Shown here piece after piece: positions 1-6,806 of a stretch of DNA of 9,679 bases; the first letter of the stretch is position 1, and each line of letters opens with the position of its first letter. A program made the translations under genes and the position numbers. Origin of the DNA: Christensenella sp. UBA1262 (lineage in GTDB: Bacteria > Bacillota > Clostridia > Christensenellales > CAG-917); the NCBI GenBank assembly GCA_002308215.1, contig DBVO01000017.1, positions 2,497 to 12,175 on the forward strand, in the 5' to 3' direction. The notes beneath the pieces are model-generated. The model saw nothing but the letters and a program-made list of their open reading frames with translations. It had not been told where the DNA came from and ran no database searches.

Positions 1-19
1 TAATTGCAAAAGGAATCAT
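1..19 (-). CDS. Possible 5' end of a divergent gene leaving the window
   Basis: An ATG at 19-17 on the minus strand opens a frame (Met-Ile-Pro-Phe-Ala-Ile) that stays open to the window edge. Only six codons are visible, so no function can be given. The reason to list it is its position: a consensus-like minus-strand promoter (TTGAAA, 17 bp, TATAAT) ends 10 nt upstream of this ATG. No SD is present, so if real the gene would be nearly leaderless, like other starts in this window. The frame could equally be chance; the sequence to the left is needed. Confidence 0.3.
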
Positions 20-29
20 AACTAGTTGC

Positions 30-58
30 ATTATAGCAAAGCATTTATTAGTTTTCAA
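30..58 (-). promoter_or_regulatory. Predicted leftward sigma-A type promoter
   Basis: On the minus strand TTGAAA (58-53) is followed by exactly 17 bp and TATAAT (35-30), a near-perfect housekeeping promoter. The expected transcription start is about position 23, only about 4 nt before the ATG at 19. It lies back-to-back with the rightward promoter at 83-111, making a compact divergent control region. Its -35 and spacer sit inside the imperfect inverted repeat at 41-78. Confidence 0.5.
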
Positions 59-78
59 TAAAAACTAAAACAAAATGC
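41..78. repeat. Imperfect inverted repeat between divergent promoters
   Basis: GCATTT (41-46) pairs with AAATGC (73-78), and TTAGTTTT (48-55) pairs with AAAACTAA (61-68). This leaves a five-base centre (56-60) and an asymmetric bulge (one base against four). It covers the -35 of the leftward promoter and ends 4 bp before the -35 of the rightward one. It could be an operator or an AT-rich hairpin. There is no T-run on either side that would make it a convincing terminator. An AT-rich sequence can form such a repeat by chance. Confidence 0.35.
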
Positions 79-82
79 AATA

Positions 83-111
83 TTGACTTAGATAGACAAA
101 AAGTTTATAAT
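83..111 (+). promoter_or_regulatory. Sigma-A type promoter of the phosphohexomutase gene
   Basis: TTGACT (83-88), a 17-bp spacer and a perfect TATAAT (106-111) predict transcription from about A118. That gives a short untranslated leader of about 22 nt carrying an SD (GGGAG, 129-133) six bases before the ATG at 140. In contrast to several other starts in this window, this one is SD-led. Confidence 0.8.
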
Positions 112-139
112 AGATGTATCAAATTTTTGGGAGAATATT

Positions 140-1888
140 ATGACTTATCAAGAAAGTTTCAATGAGTGGTTGAATTCAGATGAACTTACCGCTGAAGACA
201 AAGCACGCCTCCAAGAACTAAATGAAGGCGAGAAAAAGGAAATGTTCTTTGGGCCACTTGAATTTGGTACAGCTGGTATGCGTGGTGTACTTGATTTAGG
301 TACAAACCGTATGAATGTATGGACAGTTAAACGCGCAACAAAAGGTCTTGCAGATTACATTTGTACACTTGGAGAAGAAGCTAAAAAACGTGGCGTTGTT
401 ATCTCTTATGATACACGTCGTTTCTCAAGTGAATTTGCAATAAGAGTTGCAAAAGTATTGTCTGCAAATGGCGTCAACTCATTCCTGTTTGAAGATGTCC
501 GTCCAGTTCCAATGTGCTCATTTGCAATCCGTCATCTTGGCGCAATTGCAGCTGTTATGATAACAGCATCACACAACCCAAAGATCTATAATGGATACAA
601 GGTTTACGGTGATGATGGAGCACAGATGTCGCCAGAATCGACAGATAAAGTAGTCGAATTCATTGCAAAAACCCCTTATTTTGGTGTTAAAGAAGCAGAT
701 GTTAAGGTTTGCGCAAAGTGCATCAAGGGCATGGATAATGAAAAACTTGATGATCATATTACTGTTATTGGTAAGTCTGTAGATAATGCATATTTTGAAG
801 CAATTGAGAAACTTTCTCTCTCTCCTGATGCTGTTAAGAAATATGGCAAAGGAATAAAAATTGTTTATACTCCAATTCATGGAAGTGGTTATATGCCTGT
901 CACAACAATTCTTGGTAGAATGGGCATAACAGTTAATGTAGTTGAAGAACAAGCAAAACCAGATACAGAATTCTCAACTGTACGCGTTCCAAACCCAGAA
1001 GAAGCAGATACTCTTAAGATGGGTGTTGAGCTTGCGAACAAGATTGGCAGCGACATCGTTATCGGCACAGACCCAGATAGCGATCGTATGGGTATCGCAG
1101 TTAGAAACAATGAAGGCGAATTCGTTCTCCTTAATGGTAACCAAATCGGCGTACTTCTTGCAAACTACATCCTTCTCCGCAAAAAGGAAGATGGAGTACT
1201 CCCAAAGAATGGCGCTATCGTTAAAACAATAGTCACTACCGAAATGGCACGTAAACTTGCAGACTCTTATGGTGTAACAACTTTCGATGTTCTTACTGGC
1301 TTCAAGTTTATCGGCGAAAAGATTGCAGATTGGGAAAAATCTGGCGAATATGTTTATCTCTTCGGCTTTGAAGAAAGCTATGGTTCGTTAGTAGGAACAC
1401 ATGCAAGAGATAAAGATGCTGTTGTAGCATCAATGATGTTTGCAGAAATGGTTTGCTACTTTGAATCTAAAGGCGAACGCATCTATAATGTATTGCAAGA
1501 TTTGTTTAAGAAATATGGATACTTTGTAGAAAAATCCAAAGCTGTAACATTTGGCGGCTTGGATGGCATGGAAAAAATGAGAAACATCATGCTTGCAATG
1601 CGCAAAGCAAAGTATACAGAAATTGAAGGAACAAAGGTATTGAGCGTAAGCGACCTCGTAGACCGTAAACAAACATTTGCAGATGGTCATATTGAAGATA
1701 TTACTCTTCCTAAAACAAATGCTCTTAAACTTCATCTTGAAAATGGTGATTGGATTTGTGTTCGTCCAAGCGGCACAGAGCCAAAACTTAAATTCTATGT
1801 AGCAACAAGCAAGGCTTCCCTAGAAGAAGCTACAGCTCTTGCAAACAAATATCTTGAACACATGGAGAAGCTAGTTCTCTCATTTTAA
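140..1888 (+). CDS. pgcA: Alpha-phosphoglucomutase / phosphomannomutase family enzyme
   Basis: A cytoplasmic enzyme that interconverts hexose 1-phosphate and hexose 6-phosphate. It links glycolysis to nucleotide-sugar and cell-envelope precursors. All hallmarks of the alpha-D-phosphohexomutase superfamily are present. GTAGMRG lies near residues 43-49. The active-site loop TASHNP is at 142-147, with the phosphoserine at Ser144. The Mg-binding loop DPDSDR is at 311-316. The sugar-specificity loop GFEESYG is at 409-415, and the phosphate-binding RPSGTEPK is at 542-549. At 582 residues it matches the long PgcA type found in Bacillota rather than the shorter (about 450-residue) GlmM/ManB forms. 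Glucose is the likely main substrate, but mannose specificity cannot be excluded from sequence alone. The ATG is supported by an SD (GGGAG, 129-133) and a promoter at 83-111. A small membrane-protein gene follows after 27 nt and is probably co-transcribed. Confidence 0.95.
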   Translation: MTYQESFNEWLNSDELTAEDKARLQELNEGEKKEMFFGPLEFGTAGMRGVLDLGTNRMNVWTVKRATKGLADYICTLGEEAKKRGVVISYDTRRFSSEFAIRVAKVLSANGVNSFLFEDVRPVPMCSFAIRHLGAIAAVMITASHNPKIYNGYKVYGDDGAQMSPESTDKVVEFIAKTPYFGVKEADVKVCAKCIKGMDNEKLDDHITVIGKSVDNAYFEAIEKLSLSPDAVKKYGKGIKIVYTPIHGSGYMPVTTILGRMGITVNVVEEQAKPDTEFSTVRVPNPEEADTLKMGVELANKIGSDIVIGTDPDSDRMGIAVRNNEGEFVLLNGNQIGVLLANYILLRKKEDGVLPKNGAIVKTIVTTEMARKLADSYGVTTFDVLTGFKFIGEKIADWEKSGEYVYLFGFEESYGSLVGTHARDKDAVVASMMFAEMVCYFESKGERIYNVLQDLFKKYGYFVEKSKAVTFGGLDGMEKMRNIMLAMRKAKYTEIEGTKVLSVSDLVDRKQTFADGHIEDITLPKTNALKLHLENGDWICVRPSGTEPKLKFYVATSKASLEEATALANKYLEHMEKLVLSF

Positions 1889-1902
1889 ACAATAAATTGT
1901 TT

Positions 1903-1909
1903 AGGAGGT
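1903..1909 (+). promoter_or_regulatory. Strong SD of the triple-repeat membrane protein
   Basis: AGGAGGT sits six bases before the ATG at 1916 and fixes that start. No separate promoter is evident in the 27-nt gap after the mutase gene, which supports co-transcription. Confidence 0.85.
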
Positions 1910-1915
1910 CTAAAT

Positions 1916-2554
1916 ATGAGCGACTTCTTTGAAAAACTTAAAAGCGGAAAAGAAAAAATTCAAAAATTCGGAGACGAACAAAGAAAAGCTAGAAAGTCAA
2001 CGCCGTTGCCTCTTATGATGATAAATGATGCACTCCCACTTCTTGTGGTTGTAACATTTATTTTGCTAGGCTGTCTTGGTGGCTGGTGGCACCCAGGCTG
2101 GCTCGTCTTCCTTATCATCCCAATTTATTATATGATGGCAGAAGCAATCATACATAAATCTCTTGCTCTCGTCCCTATTGCTCCTATCGTAGTGGCAATA
2201 TACCTTTGCCTAGGTTGTCTCGGAGGAATGTGGCATCCATACTGGGCAATATTTGTAGCAATACCTGTATACTATATGCTGGTCGCTGCAATTAAAGGTG
2301 CAAGCTGGTCTAAGCTATTTGATATCCTCGTCCCAATTCTAACAGTTGGCATATATCTTGTTTTAGGCTTTGTTCTTAAGGCATGGCACCCAGGTTGGGT
2401 TATCTTCTTTGCAATTCCTCTCTACTTCACATGGAAAGCTACAATGTATCGTTATAAAGCCATTAGAAAAGGCGATGAAGAAGAAAAGAATGAGGACTTT
2501 GTTGAAATTGCTGTAGATGATGAAAACCCAGATGACCCAGACGACCAAAGATAA
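1916..2554 (+). CDS. Small membrane protein with three WHPGW repeats
   Basis: This is an unrecognised 212-residue protein. The N-terminus (1-30) is basic and charged. The middle (about 38-180) holds three copies of one unit: a hydrophobic stretch, a Gly-rich turn (GCLGG at 52-56 and 100-104; degenerate near 151-155), a W-H-P-x-W motif (58-62, 106-110, 157-161), and a second hydrophobic stretch with an I-P-x-Y motif (68-71, 116-119, 167-170). The distance from the W of WHP to the P of IP is 11 residues in all three copies, so the repeat is real rather than compositional. The C-terminus (186-212) is strongly acidic, with DD/PDDPDD runs. The protein probably sits in the cytoplasmic membrane, with each unit forming a helical hairpin. 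From memory, WHPGW-type repeats occur in other Bacillota membrane proteins, sometimes behind a DNA-binding domain; none is present here. No function is assigned. It follows the mutase gene by 27 nt. Confidence 0.85.
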   Translation: MSDFFEKLKSGKEKIQKFGDEQRKARKSTPLPLMMINDALPLLVVVTFILLGCLGGWWHPGWLVFLIIPIYYMMAEAIIHKSLALVPIAPIVVAIYLCLGCLGGMWHPYWAIFVAIPVYYMLVAAIKGASWSKLFDILVPILTVGIYLVLGFVLKAWHPGWVIFFAIPLYFTWKATMYRYKAIRKGDEEEKNEDFVEIAVDDENPDDPDDQR

Positions 2555-2580
2555 ATCTTATCACCGTGTTTAAAAAATTA

Positions 2581-2611
2581 AACAATGTTGCATTTGCAAC
2601 ATTGTTTTTTT
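2581..2611. terminator. Bidirectional Rho-independent terminator
   Basis: A perfect 12-bp palindromic stem, AACAATGTTGCA (2581-2592) with TGCAACATTGTT (2595-2606), is followed on the plus strand by a run of seven T (2605-2611). On the minus strand it is followed by a T-rich run (complement of AAAAAATT, about 2572-2579). It lies between two convergent genes (stops at 2554 and 2619) and can serve both. Confidence 0.9.
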
Positions 2612-2618
2612 ATGCTTT

Positions 2619-4493
2619 CTATTTTTCAATTAATTTAACTTCGTGTGTGTGACCCACTATATAAAGAACTTGTTCTTTAACTTCTCCGTCAAAGAGTGAA
2701 CCATACTTAGCAACAAACTCATCTGAAACTTTATCTAAAAAGAAATAGTCATATGTTTCTAATGCCGTGGCCAACTCTTCCATTGTCATATCAAACGAGA
2801 ATGGATCACCGGTATAAATCCAGCCACTTCTACCCTCTGCATAGCTTCCGCCTTCTTTCCATCCGCTACACCTTGTTGGCGTGGCAAGATATCTTGCAAG
2901 GAAATAATCATCTAGATCTTCAGTGGCAACATAATAAACATTGTCTGTATCTTTTAATGTGGATAGCACAGCTATCCAGTTTTCAAATTTTGCTGTAGTT
3001 TTCTTTGTGTCTTTTTTAAAGAAGCCACAGAACACGGAAGGGATAACGATGCAGAAGACGCTGAACAAGGCCGCAAAACTAACCCACAGGCGCTTACATA
3101 CCGTTTCTTCTACCTTTACGTTTTCCAATAATACTTCAGACAAAATGGCTATCCAAACGAGCGCCATCATTGTGAGCGCTGTATTGTAATATCTTGGCCA
3201 AGAAGCAAGGCGTAAAGATTCTTCATAAGAGAAGCTGAAGATATAAAGTATTAGATTTGAAACTGCATATATGAACAAGACAAGAATTGTCGCTATATAC
3301 ATGCCGATTCCAAACGCTTTTTGTTTCTTTAGTATCATCACAACCATCAGAATTGTGTACAACAAGAACACAAGAATAAATGGCTGTTGCAAAGATCCGG
3401 CATACCAATTGATTTTACCAATAAAGAACTTGCGCCAGAATATATCATTTACTGCAGATTGGAATTCGTTTGGATTTACAATATATTGCCATAGCGCTGG
3501 CATTGTGAGCTCAGATGCATCCCACCCTGCTCTCGCATGATTAATGTCACAATAAAGATTCCAGGATACTTTAGCATATATAATCATTGCCACTGGCAAC
3601 AAAAGCCAAAGTAGATTCCATTTGTTTTTGAAGAAGTTTTTAAGACTCTCTCTACCCCTAAGTAAAATATCTAAAGCAACAAGGACTAATGCTATGACAG
3701 CTAGTGCAAGTCCTACGGACTTGGAGAGTATTACGACAAATAAACCAAGCGACATGGATATAATGGTAAAACCATTAACTTTACCCCTATCTACAAAATA
3801 TGTGAAATAGATATATGCGCCCATTATTCCAATTAAAGCATCTATCCTTAAGTTGAAATAAATATTGTATTTGAAGAAAGACACTAACACCAATGGAGCA
3901 ACAAGTGAAACCCAAAACGCTACTGGTTTTTCTTTGCCAAATCTTTCTGGTAATGGAAGTATTAATGATATAAGCAAAATATCAAATGCAGCATAAAGAT
4001 TGCCATTAACAAAAGTCTTATTCAAGAACTGGAATGCATACATGAAAACACCGACGGCTGGTACATAACGGTTAAACATGGTCGTAGTATCACCAATGTT
4101 ACCGAAGTTGTTATATGTATGCATGTTTTTAACAACAAGCGCCCAGTGCGTCATTTCGTCATAATCGTGAGAAAGTTTAAATAGTAATGCAATACCAACA
4201 ACTATGCCCAAACATAAATAAACTATGAATAACGGGTTTAAAACGACATCTAAGATGCCTTTGCCATCTTTTCTTTTTATCGCAAGTGCCACGCAAAGTG
4301 CAACCAGTATTGCGGACAGCGTAAAGAAAAGATACATTCCAACATCCAAACGCAAGAAAAGGCCTGTAAAATATAACAAAAAGATGATCGCCATGTTGAC
4401 GACAGCTGCAATTTGCCCAAACCTTTTCTTTAACAGGTATGCTAGCGAAATCTCATCGAGTATTGTTATTAAAAATATAACGAAAAAACTCAT
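2619..4493 (-). CDS. Polytopic membrane protein, GT-C glycosyltransferase-like
   Basis: A 624-residue integral membrane protein from the ATG at 4493. It has about a dozen hydrophobic segments and a C-terminal soluble part of about 130 residues. After the second or third helix group there is a conserved-looking loop, H-D-Y-D-E-M-T-H-W (about 109-117), followed by Lys-Asn-Met and a Tyr-Val-Pro-Ala segment. An acidic residue pair in the first long outside loop, many helices and a soluble C-terminal domain are the layout of GT-C glycosyltransferases that use polyprenyl-phosphate sugars. I infer that class from architecture only; no diagnostic signature is seen, and an O-antigen-ligase-like or other envelope role is possible. 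The gene has its own promoter, but no SD precedes the ATG. The in-frame TTG two codons upstream (4499) lies next to the -10 box and would fall before the predicted transcript start, so the ATG was chosen. A terminator for the upstream MFS gene separates the two. Confidence 0.8.
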   Translation of the reverse strand: MSFFVIFLITILDEISLAYLLKKRFGQIAAVVNMAIIFLLYFTGLFLRLDVGMYLFFTLSAILVALCVALAIKRKDGKGILDVVLNPLFIVYLCLGIVVGIALLFKLSHDYDEMTHWALVVKNMHTYNNFGNIGDTTTMFNRYVPAVGVFMYAFQFLNKTFVNGNLYAAFDILLISLILPLPERFGKEKPVAFWVSLVAPLVLVSFFKYNIYFNLRIDALIGIMGAYIYFTYFVDRGKVNGFTIISMSLGLFVVILSKSVGLALAVIALVLVALDILLRGRESLKNFFKNKWNLLWLLLPVAMIIYAKVSWNLYCDINHARAGWDASELTMPALWQYIVNPNEFQSAVNDIFWRKFFIGKINWYAGSLQQPFILVFLLYTILMVVMILKKQKAFGIGMYIATILVLFIYAVSNLILYIFSFSYEESLRLASWPRYYNTALTMMALVWIAILSEVLLENVKVEETVCKRLWVSFAALFSVFCIVIPSVFCGFFKKDTKKTTAKFENWIAVLSTLKDTDNVYYVATEDLDDYFLARYLATPTRCSGWKEGGSYAEGRSGWIYTGDPFSFDMTMEELATALETYDYFFLDKVSDEFVAKYGSLFDGEVKEQVLYIVGHTHEVKLIEK

Positions 4494-4499
4494 ACACAA

Positions 4500-4528
4500 A
4501 TATTAACACTTGAATATACTACTGTCAA
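4500..4528 (-). promoter_or_regulatory. Consensus promoter giving a leaderless mRNA
   Basis: On the minus strand a perfect TTGACA (4528-4523), a 17-bp spacer and TAATAT (4505-4500) predict transcription from position 4493. That is exactly the A of the ATG. The -10 ends six bases before the start codon and no SD can fit. The -35 begins one base after the T-run of the preceding gene's terminator. Confidence 0.75.
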
Positions 4529-4529
4529 T

Positions 4530-4557
4530 AAAAAAGCACTCTCAACGAGAGTGCTTT
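4530..4557 (-). terminator. Terminator of the MFS transporter gene
   Basis: An 11-bp stem, AAAGCACTCTC (4533-4543) with GAGAGTGCTTT (4547-4557), closes a three-base loop. Reading leftward it is followed by TTTTTT (4535-4530). It lies 22 nt beyond the stop of the MFS gene and insulates it from the next leftward gene. Confidence 0.9.
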
Positions 4558-4579
4558 AATACTGCTTAATTATAAATTA

Positions 4580-6655
4580 TTAGTCTGCAGAATCCATAGA
4601 ATCAAGTCTAATTTGACGCTTCTCTTCTTTTGTCAACTTTCTGCCTTTTGCAAGAACTGCGCTATCTCCATGTTTAACAAGAGCCATAAGAACAATAGCT
4701 ATAACAATACATGCTGCGCTGTACAAGAAGAGATATTTGTCTTGGACATAGTCCATGACAAGACCTGCGATAAATGGAGTAATCGCTTGAGCAGACATTG
4801 TTGCAACATAGTAGTAGCCTGTATATGCACCAACAGTTTCTGCTGTAGACAACTCTGTAACCATTGGGAATGTATTAACGTTTGCAATGATAAGACCGAA
4901 GCCTGAGATAAGGTAGAATGCTGCGAACAAAACTGTCTTTAAGATTGGTGCTTGTCCTTGCATAATTGCGAAGCAAATAAGAACGAATGATACTACAGCA
5001 AGTGCATAACCAATCATAATTGATTTCTTTCTACCAATCTTTGCTGCAAGATATCCAACAGGAATAAATGCTATAGCACTGACGCCCATTGAAACACCTG
5101 AAATAATAGATGCTATACCTGCTGAAAGGTTAAGGCCTTTCGTTGTGTAAACAGACAAGTTAGATGAAACAGCATTGTAACCCATGAACCACATGAATAT
5201 TGATGCAAGGATGAGCCAGAAGGATACGAGTTTGGATCTTTCTTCTTTTGTCTTTCCATTCCACCATTCTTTTGGAGTTGGACGTTTTTGTTTGGAGTTC
5301 TCCACAACATCCTTTGCAAATTGAACATGTTCTGGAAGTTCATCCACCATAGGTGCAGCTTCGCCATTTGGAGTGCCATCCAAATTGAAATCTGCGTGTT
5401 CTGCATCTTCAACAACTGGCTTATCTTCACCTTCTTCAATAAGTTCTTCTGCAAATTTCTCTGCATGTTCGCTCTCGCCTTCTGCAAAGTCATCAATGCC
5501 ATATTCTTTACAAATCTCTTGACATCTTGCAACCATCTTACGTTCACGCACAAATGCAAGGAAGCCAGCAAGCAACAATAACATGCCTGCGCCTACCGCA
5601 GCAAATATGATAACGTAAGTGTTAATAGATGGTTTAAAGAGCGCTATCGTATAAATCAAGAATGCAATTGCACCGCCGACACCACCGCAAAGATTGATGA
5701 TTGCGTTGCCTTGTGAACGAAGTGGCTTTGGTGTAACGTCTGGCATAAGTGCAACAGCTGGACTTCTAAATGTCGTCATTGCGATAAGAACAAGGAGCAA
5801 TATTACCATGTAAATTGCAAGGCTTGTTATACCTTGTTTTGTTCTTGTTTGATGTTCAAAGATATAGTCTGACTTGTAGTTTTCAACACCATTTGCCGCA
5901 AATGCTTTGTAGTTAGCATTTGTATCAACCATTTCTTGATAGGTAACACCTGTGTCTGGACATATAGCATTGAGATCTTCAACTACGTTGCCATCGTAAT
6001 AATATGTTGTCGCTCCAAGCATATTGAGAACGGCTTTCTTAGATGTCATCTTCTCATATTCTGGAGTCAATGCTTTTGAAAGGCCGATGAAGAATTCCCT
6101 TTCTGTCTTGCCATTGAATTTATCGGTGTTTTGTCTCAAATATTGCAAATCGCAGAAGTTTGCAGCTGATTCGCCGTTAACTTGTTCGCCATTTGCTGCA
6201 GCATCATACCAACTTGCGAAATAAGTTTCGCTGTTTGGATAGAACTCCGTTTCAAGATGGTCGTTTAATGTTTTATCAGCTGCCTTTTGTTGACCCAAAG
6301 TTGCAACTGGTACAAACACCATGAGGAGCACAGATGCTACTGTACCTATAACAATGAATGGAGTACGTCTACCAAACTTCTTAGCAATCTTGCCATGTGA
6401 CTTATCTGATAATTTACCAAATATTGGCAACATGAAGAGTGACAGCAAGTTATCGAGACCCATGATGAGACCTCTTGCCCAACTTGGCAAACCATATGCG
6501 TTTTCTAGAAGGAGCGGTACGACGAAGTCGTATGCTGTCCAGAAAATCATAATAATAGCAAAAGCAAAACCTACTTTAAAAGTCTGACCGTAGTCTAATT
6601 TTAGAGGTGCTCTACCATTTTCATCAAGAACTACTTCTTTTTGTTTTTTGGCCAT
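4580..6655 (-). CDS. MFS transporter, GPH/SLC45-like, with two large insertions
   Basis: A 691-residue cytoplasmic-membrane secondary transporter. The first half has helices at about 28-50, 62-80 and 100-120. The MFS loop 2-3 motif reads G-K-L-S-D at 80-84 and F-G-R-R-T-P-F at 94-100; the RRTPF form is typical of glycoside-pentoside-hexuronide and sucrose-type (SLC45-like) carriers. The second half carries the matching loop G-Y-L-A-A-K-I-G-R-K-K at 534-544 and six helices from about 476 to 660. Ordinary MFS carriers have 400-500 residues. Here there is an extra hydrophilic block of about 150 residues between helices 3 and 4 (121-272), predicted outside the cell. There is also an acidic block of about 105 residues between helices 6 and 7 (371-475), predicted inside. 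A sugar or glycoside substrate is likely but unproven. The ATG has a strong SD (AAGGGGAG, 6669-6662), its own promoter and its own terminator. Confidence 0.85.
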   Translation of the reverse strand: MAKKQKEVVLDENGRAPLKLDYGQTFKVGFAFAIIMIFWTAYDFVVPLLLENAYGLPSWARGLIMGLDNLLSLFMLPIFGKLSDKSHGKIAKKFGRRTPFIVIGTVASVLLMVFVPVATLGQQKAADKTLNDHLETEFYPNSETYFASWYDAAANGEQVNGESAANFCDLQYLRQNTDKFNGKTEREFFIGLSKALTPEYEKMTSKKAVLNMLGATTYYYDGNVVEDLNAICPDTGVTYQEMVDTNANYKAFAANGVENYKSDYIFEHQTRTKQGITSLAIYMVILLLVLIAMTTFRSPAVALMPDVTPKPLRSQGNAIINLCGGVGGAIAFLIYTIALFKPSINTYVIIFAAVGAGMLLLLAGFLAFVRERKMVARCQEICKEYGIDDFAEGESEHAEKFAEELIEEGEDKPVVEDAEHADFNLDGTPNGEAAPMVDELPEHVQFAKDVVENSKQKRPTPKEWWNGKTKEERSKLVSFWLILASIFMWFMGYNAVSSNLSVYTTKGLNLSAGIASIISGVSMGVSAIAFIPVGYLAAKIGRKKSIMIGYALAVVSFVLICFAIMQGQAPILKTVLFAAFYLISGFGLIIANVNTFPMVTELSTAETVGAYTGYYYVATMSAQAITPFIAGLVMDYVQDKYLFLYSAACIVIAIVLMALVKHGDSAVLAKGRKLTKEEKRQIRLDSMDSAD

Positions 6656-6661
6656 AATTTT

Positions 6662-6714
6662 CTCCCCTTGCTCATTACGAGCAAATCGCTTATGCGCGTG
6701 TTGAAATAATCAAC
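6662..6714 (-). promoter_or_regulatory. Structured 5' leader with hairpin touching the SD
   Basis: The predicted leader of about 59 nt can form GTTGA/TCAAC (6714-6710 with 6704-6700) at its 5' end. It can also form a stronger TTGCTC/GAGCAA hairpin (6684-6679 with 6673-6668). The last two bases of the second stem are the first two of the SD AAGGGGAG (6669-6662). The structure might stabilise the mRNA or modulate ribosome access. It matches no riboswitch class I know and is short, so it may have no regulatory role. Confidence 0.4.
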
Positions 6715-6720
6715 ATAATT

Positions 6721-6749
6721 ATTATAGTTTATTAAAATAGCAATGTAAA
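6721..6749 (-). promoter_or_regulatory. Sigma-A type promoter of the MFS gene
   Basis: On the minus strand TTTACA (6749-6744), a 17-bp spacer and a perfect TATAAT (6726-6721) predict a start near 6714-6716. This gives an SD-containing leader of about 60 nt. The promoter lies just downstream of the chr operon terminator. Confidence 0.8.
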
Positions 6750-6760
6750 TACCCAAATTA

Positions 6761-6797
6761 GAAAAAATAAAAAGCCTTCACAGATTGTGAAGGCTTT
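6761..6797 (-). terminator. Terminator of the chr operon
   Basis: A 12-bp stem, AAAGCCTTCACA (6771-6782) with TGTGAAGGCTTT (6786-6797), has a three-base loop. Reading leftward, it is followed by a T-rich tract (complement of 6762-6773). It lies 9 nt beyond the stop of the second chr gene and ends that operon before the MFS promoter. Confidence 0.92.
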
Positions 6798-6806
6798 CAA
6801 AACAAT

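Noticed and set aside
569..952. 127-codon open frame antisense to the mutase gene
   Set aside because: Its codons are the complement of strongly conserved mutase sequence, and it has no SD or family resemblance.
4494..4499. TTG start two codons upstream of the GT-C-like gene
   Set aside because: It sits directly after the -10 box, before the predicted transcript start, and has no SD.
5113..5571. 152-codon frame overlapping the MFS gene on the same strand
   Set aside because: It is an alternative frame inside the acidic-loop region of a clear transporter gene, with no sign of its own translation signals.
6656..6806. Riboswitch in the largest intergenic gap (151 bp)
   Set aside because: The gap is filled by the chr terminator, the MFS promoter and a leader of about 59 nt, too short for the common riboswitch classes and without their conserved cores.
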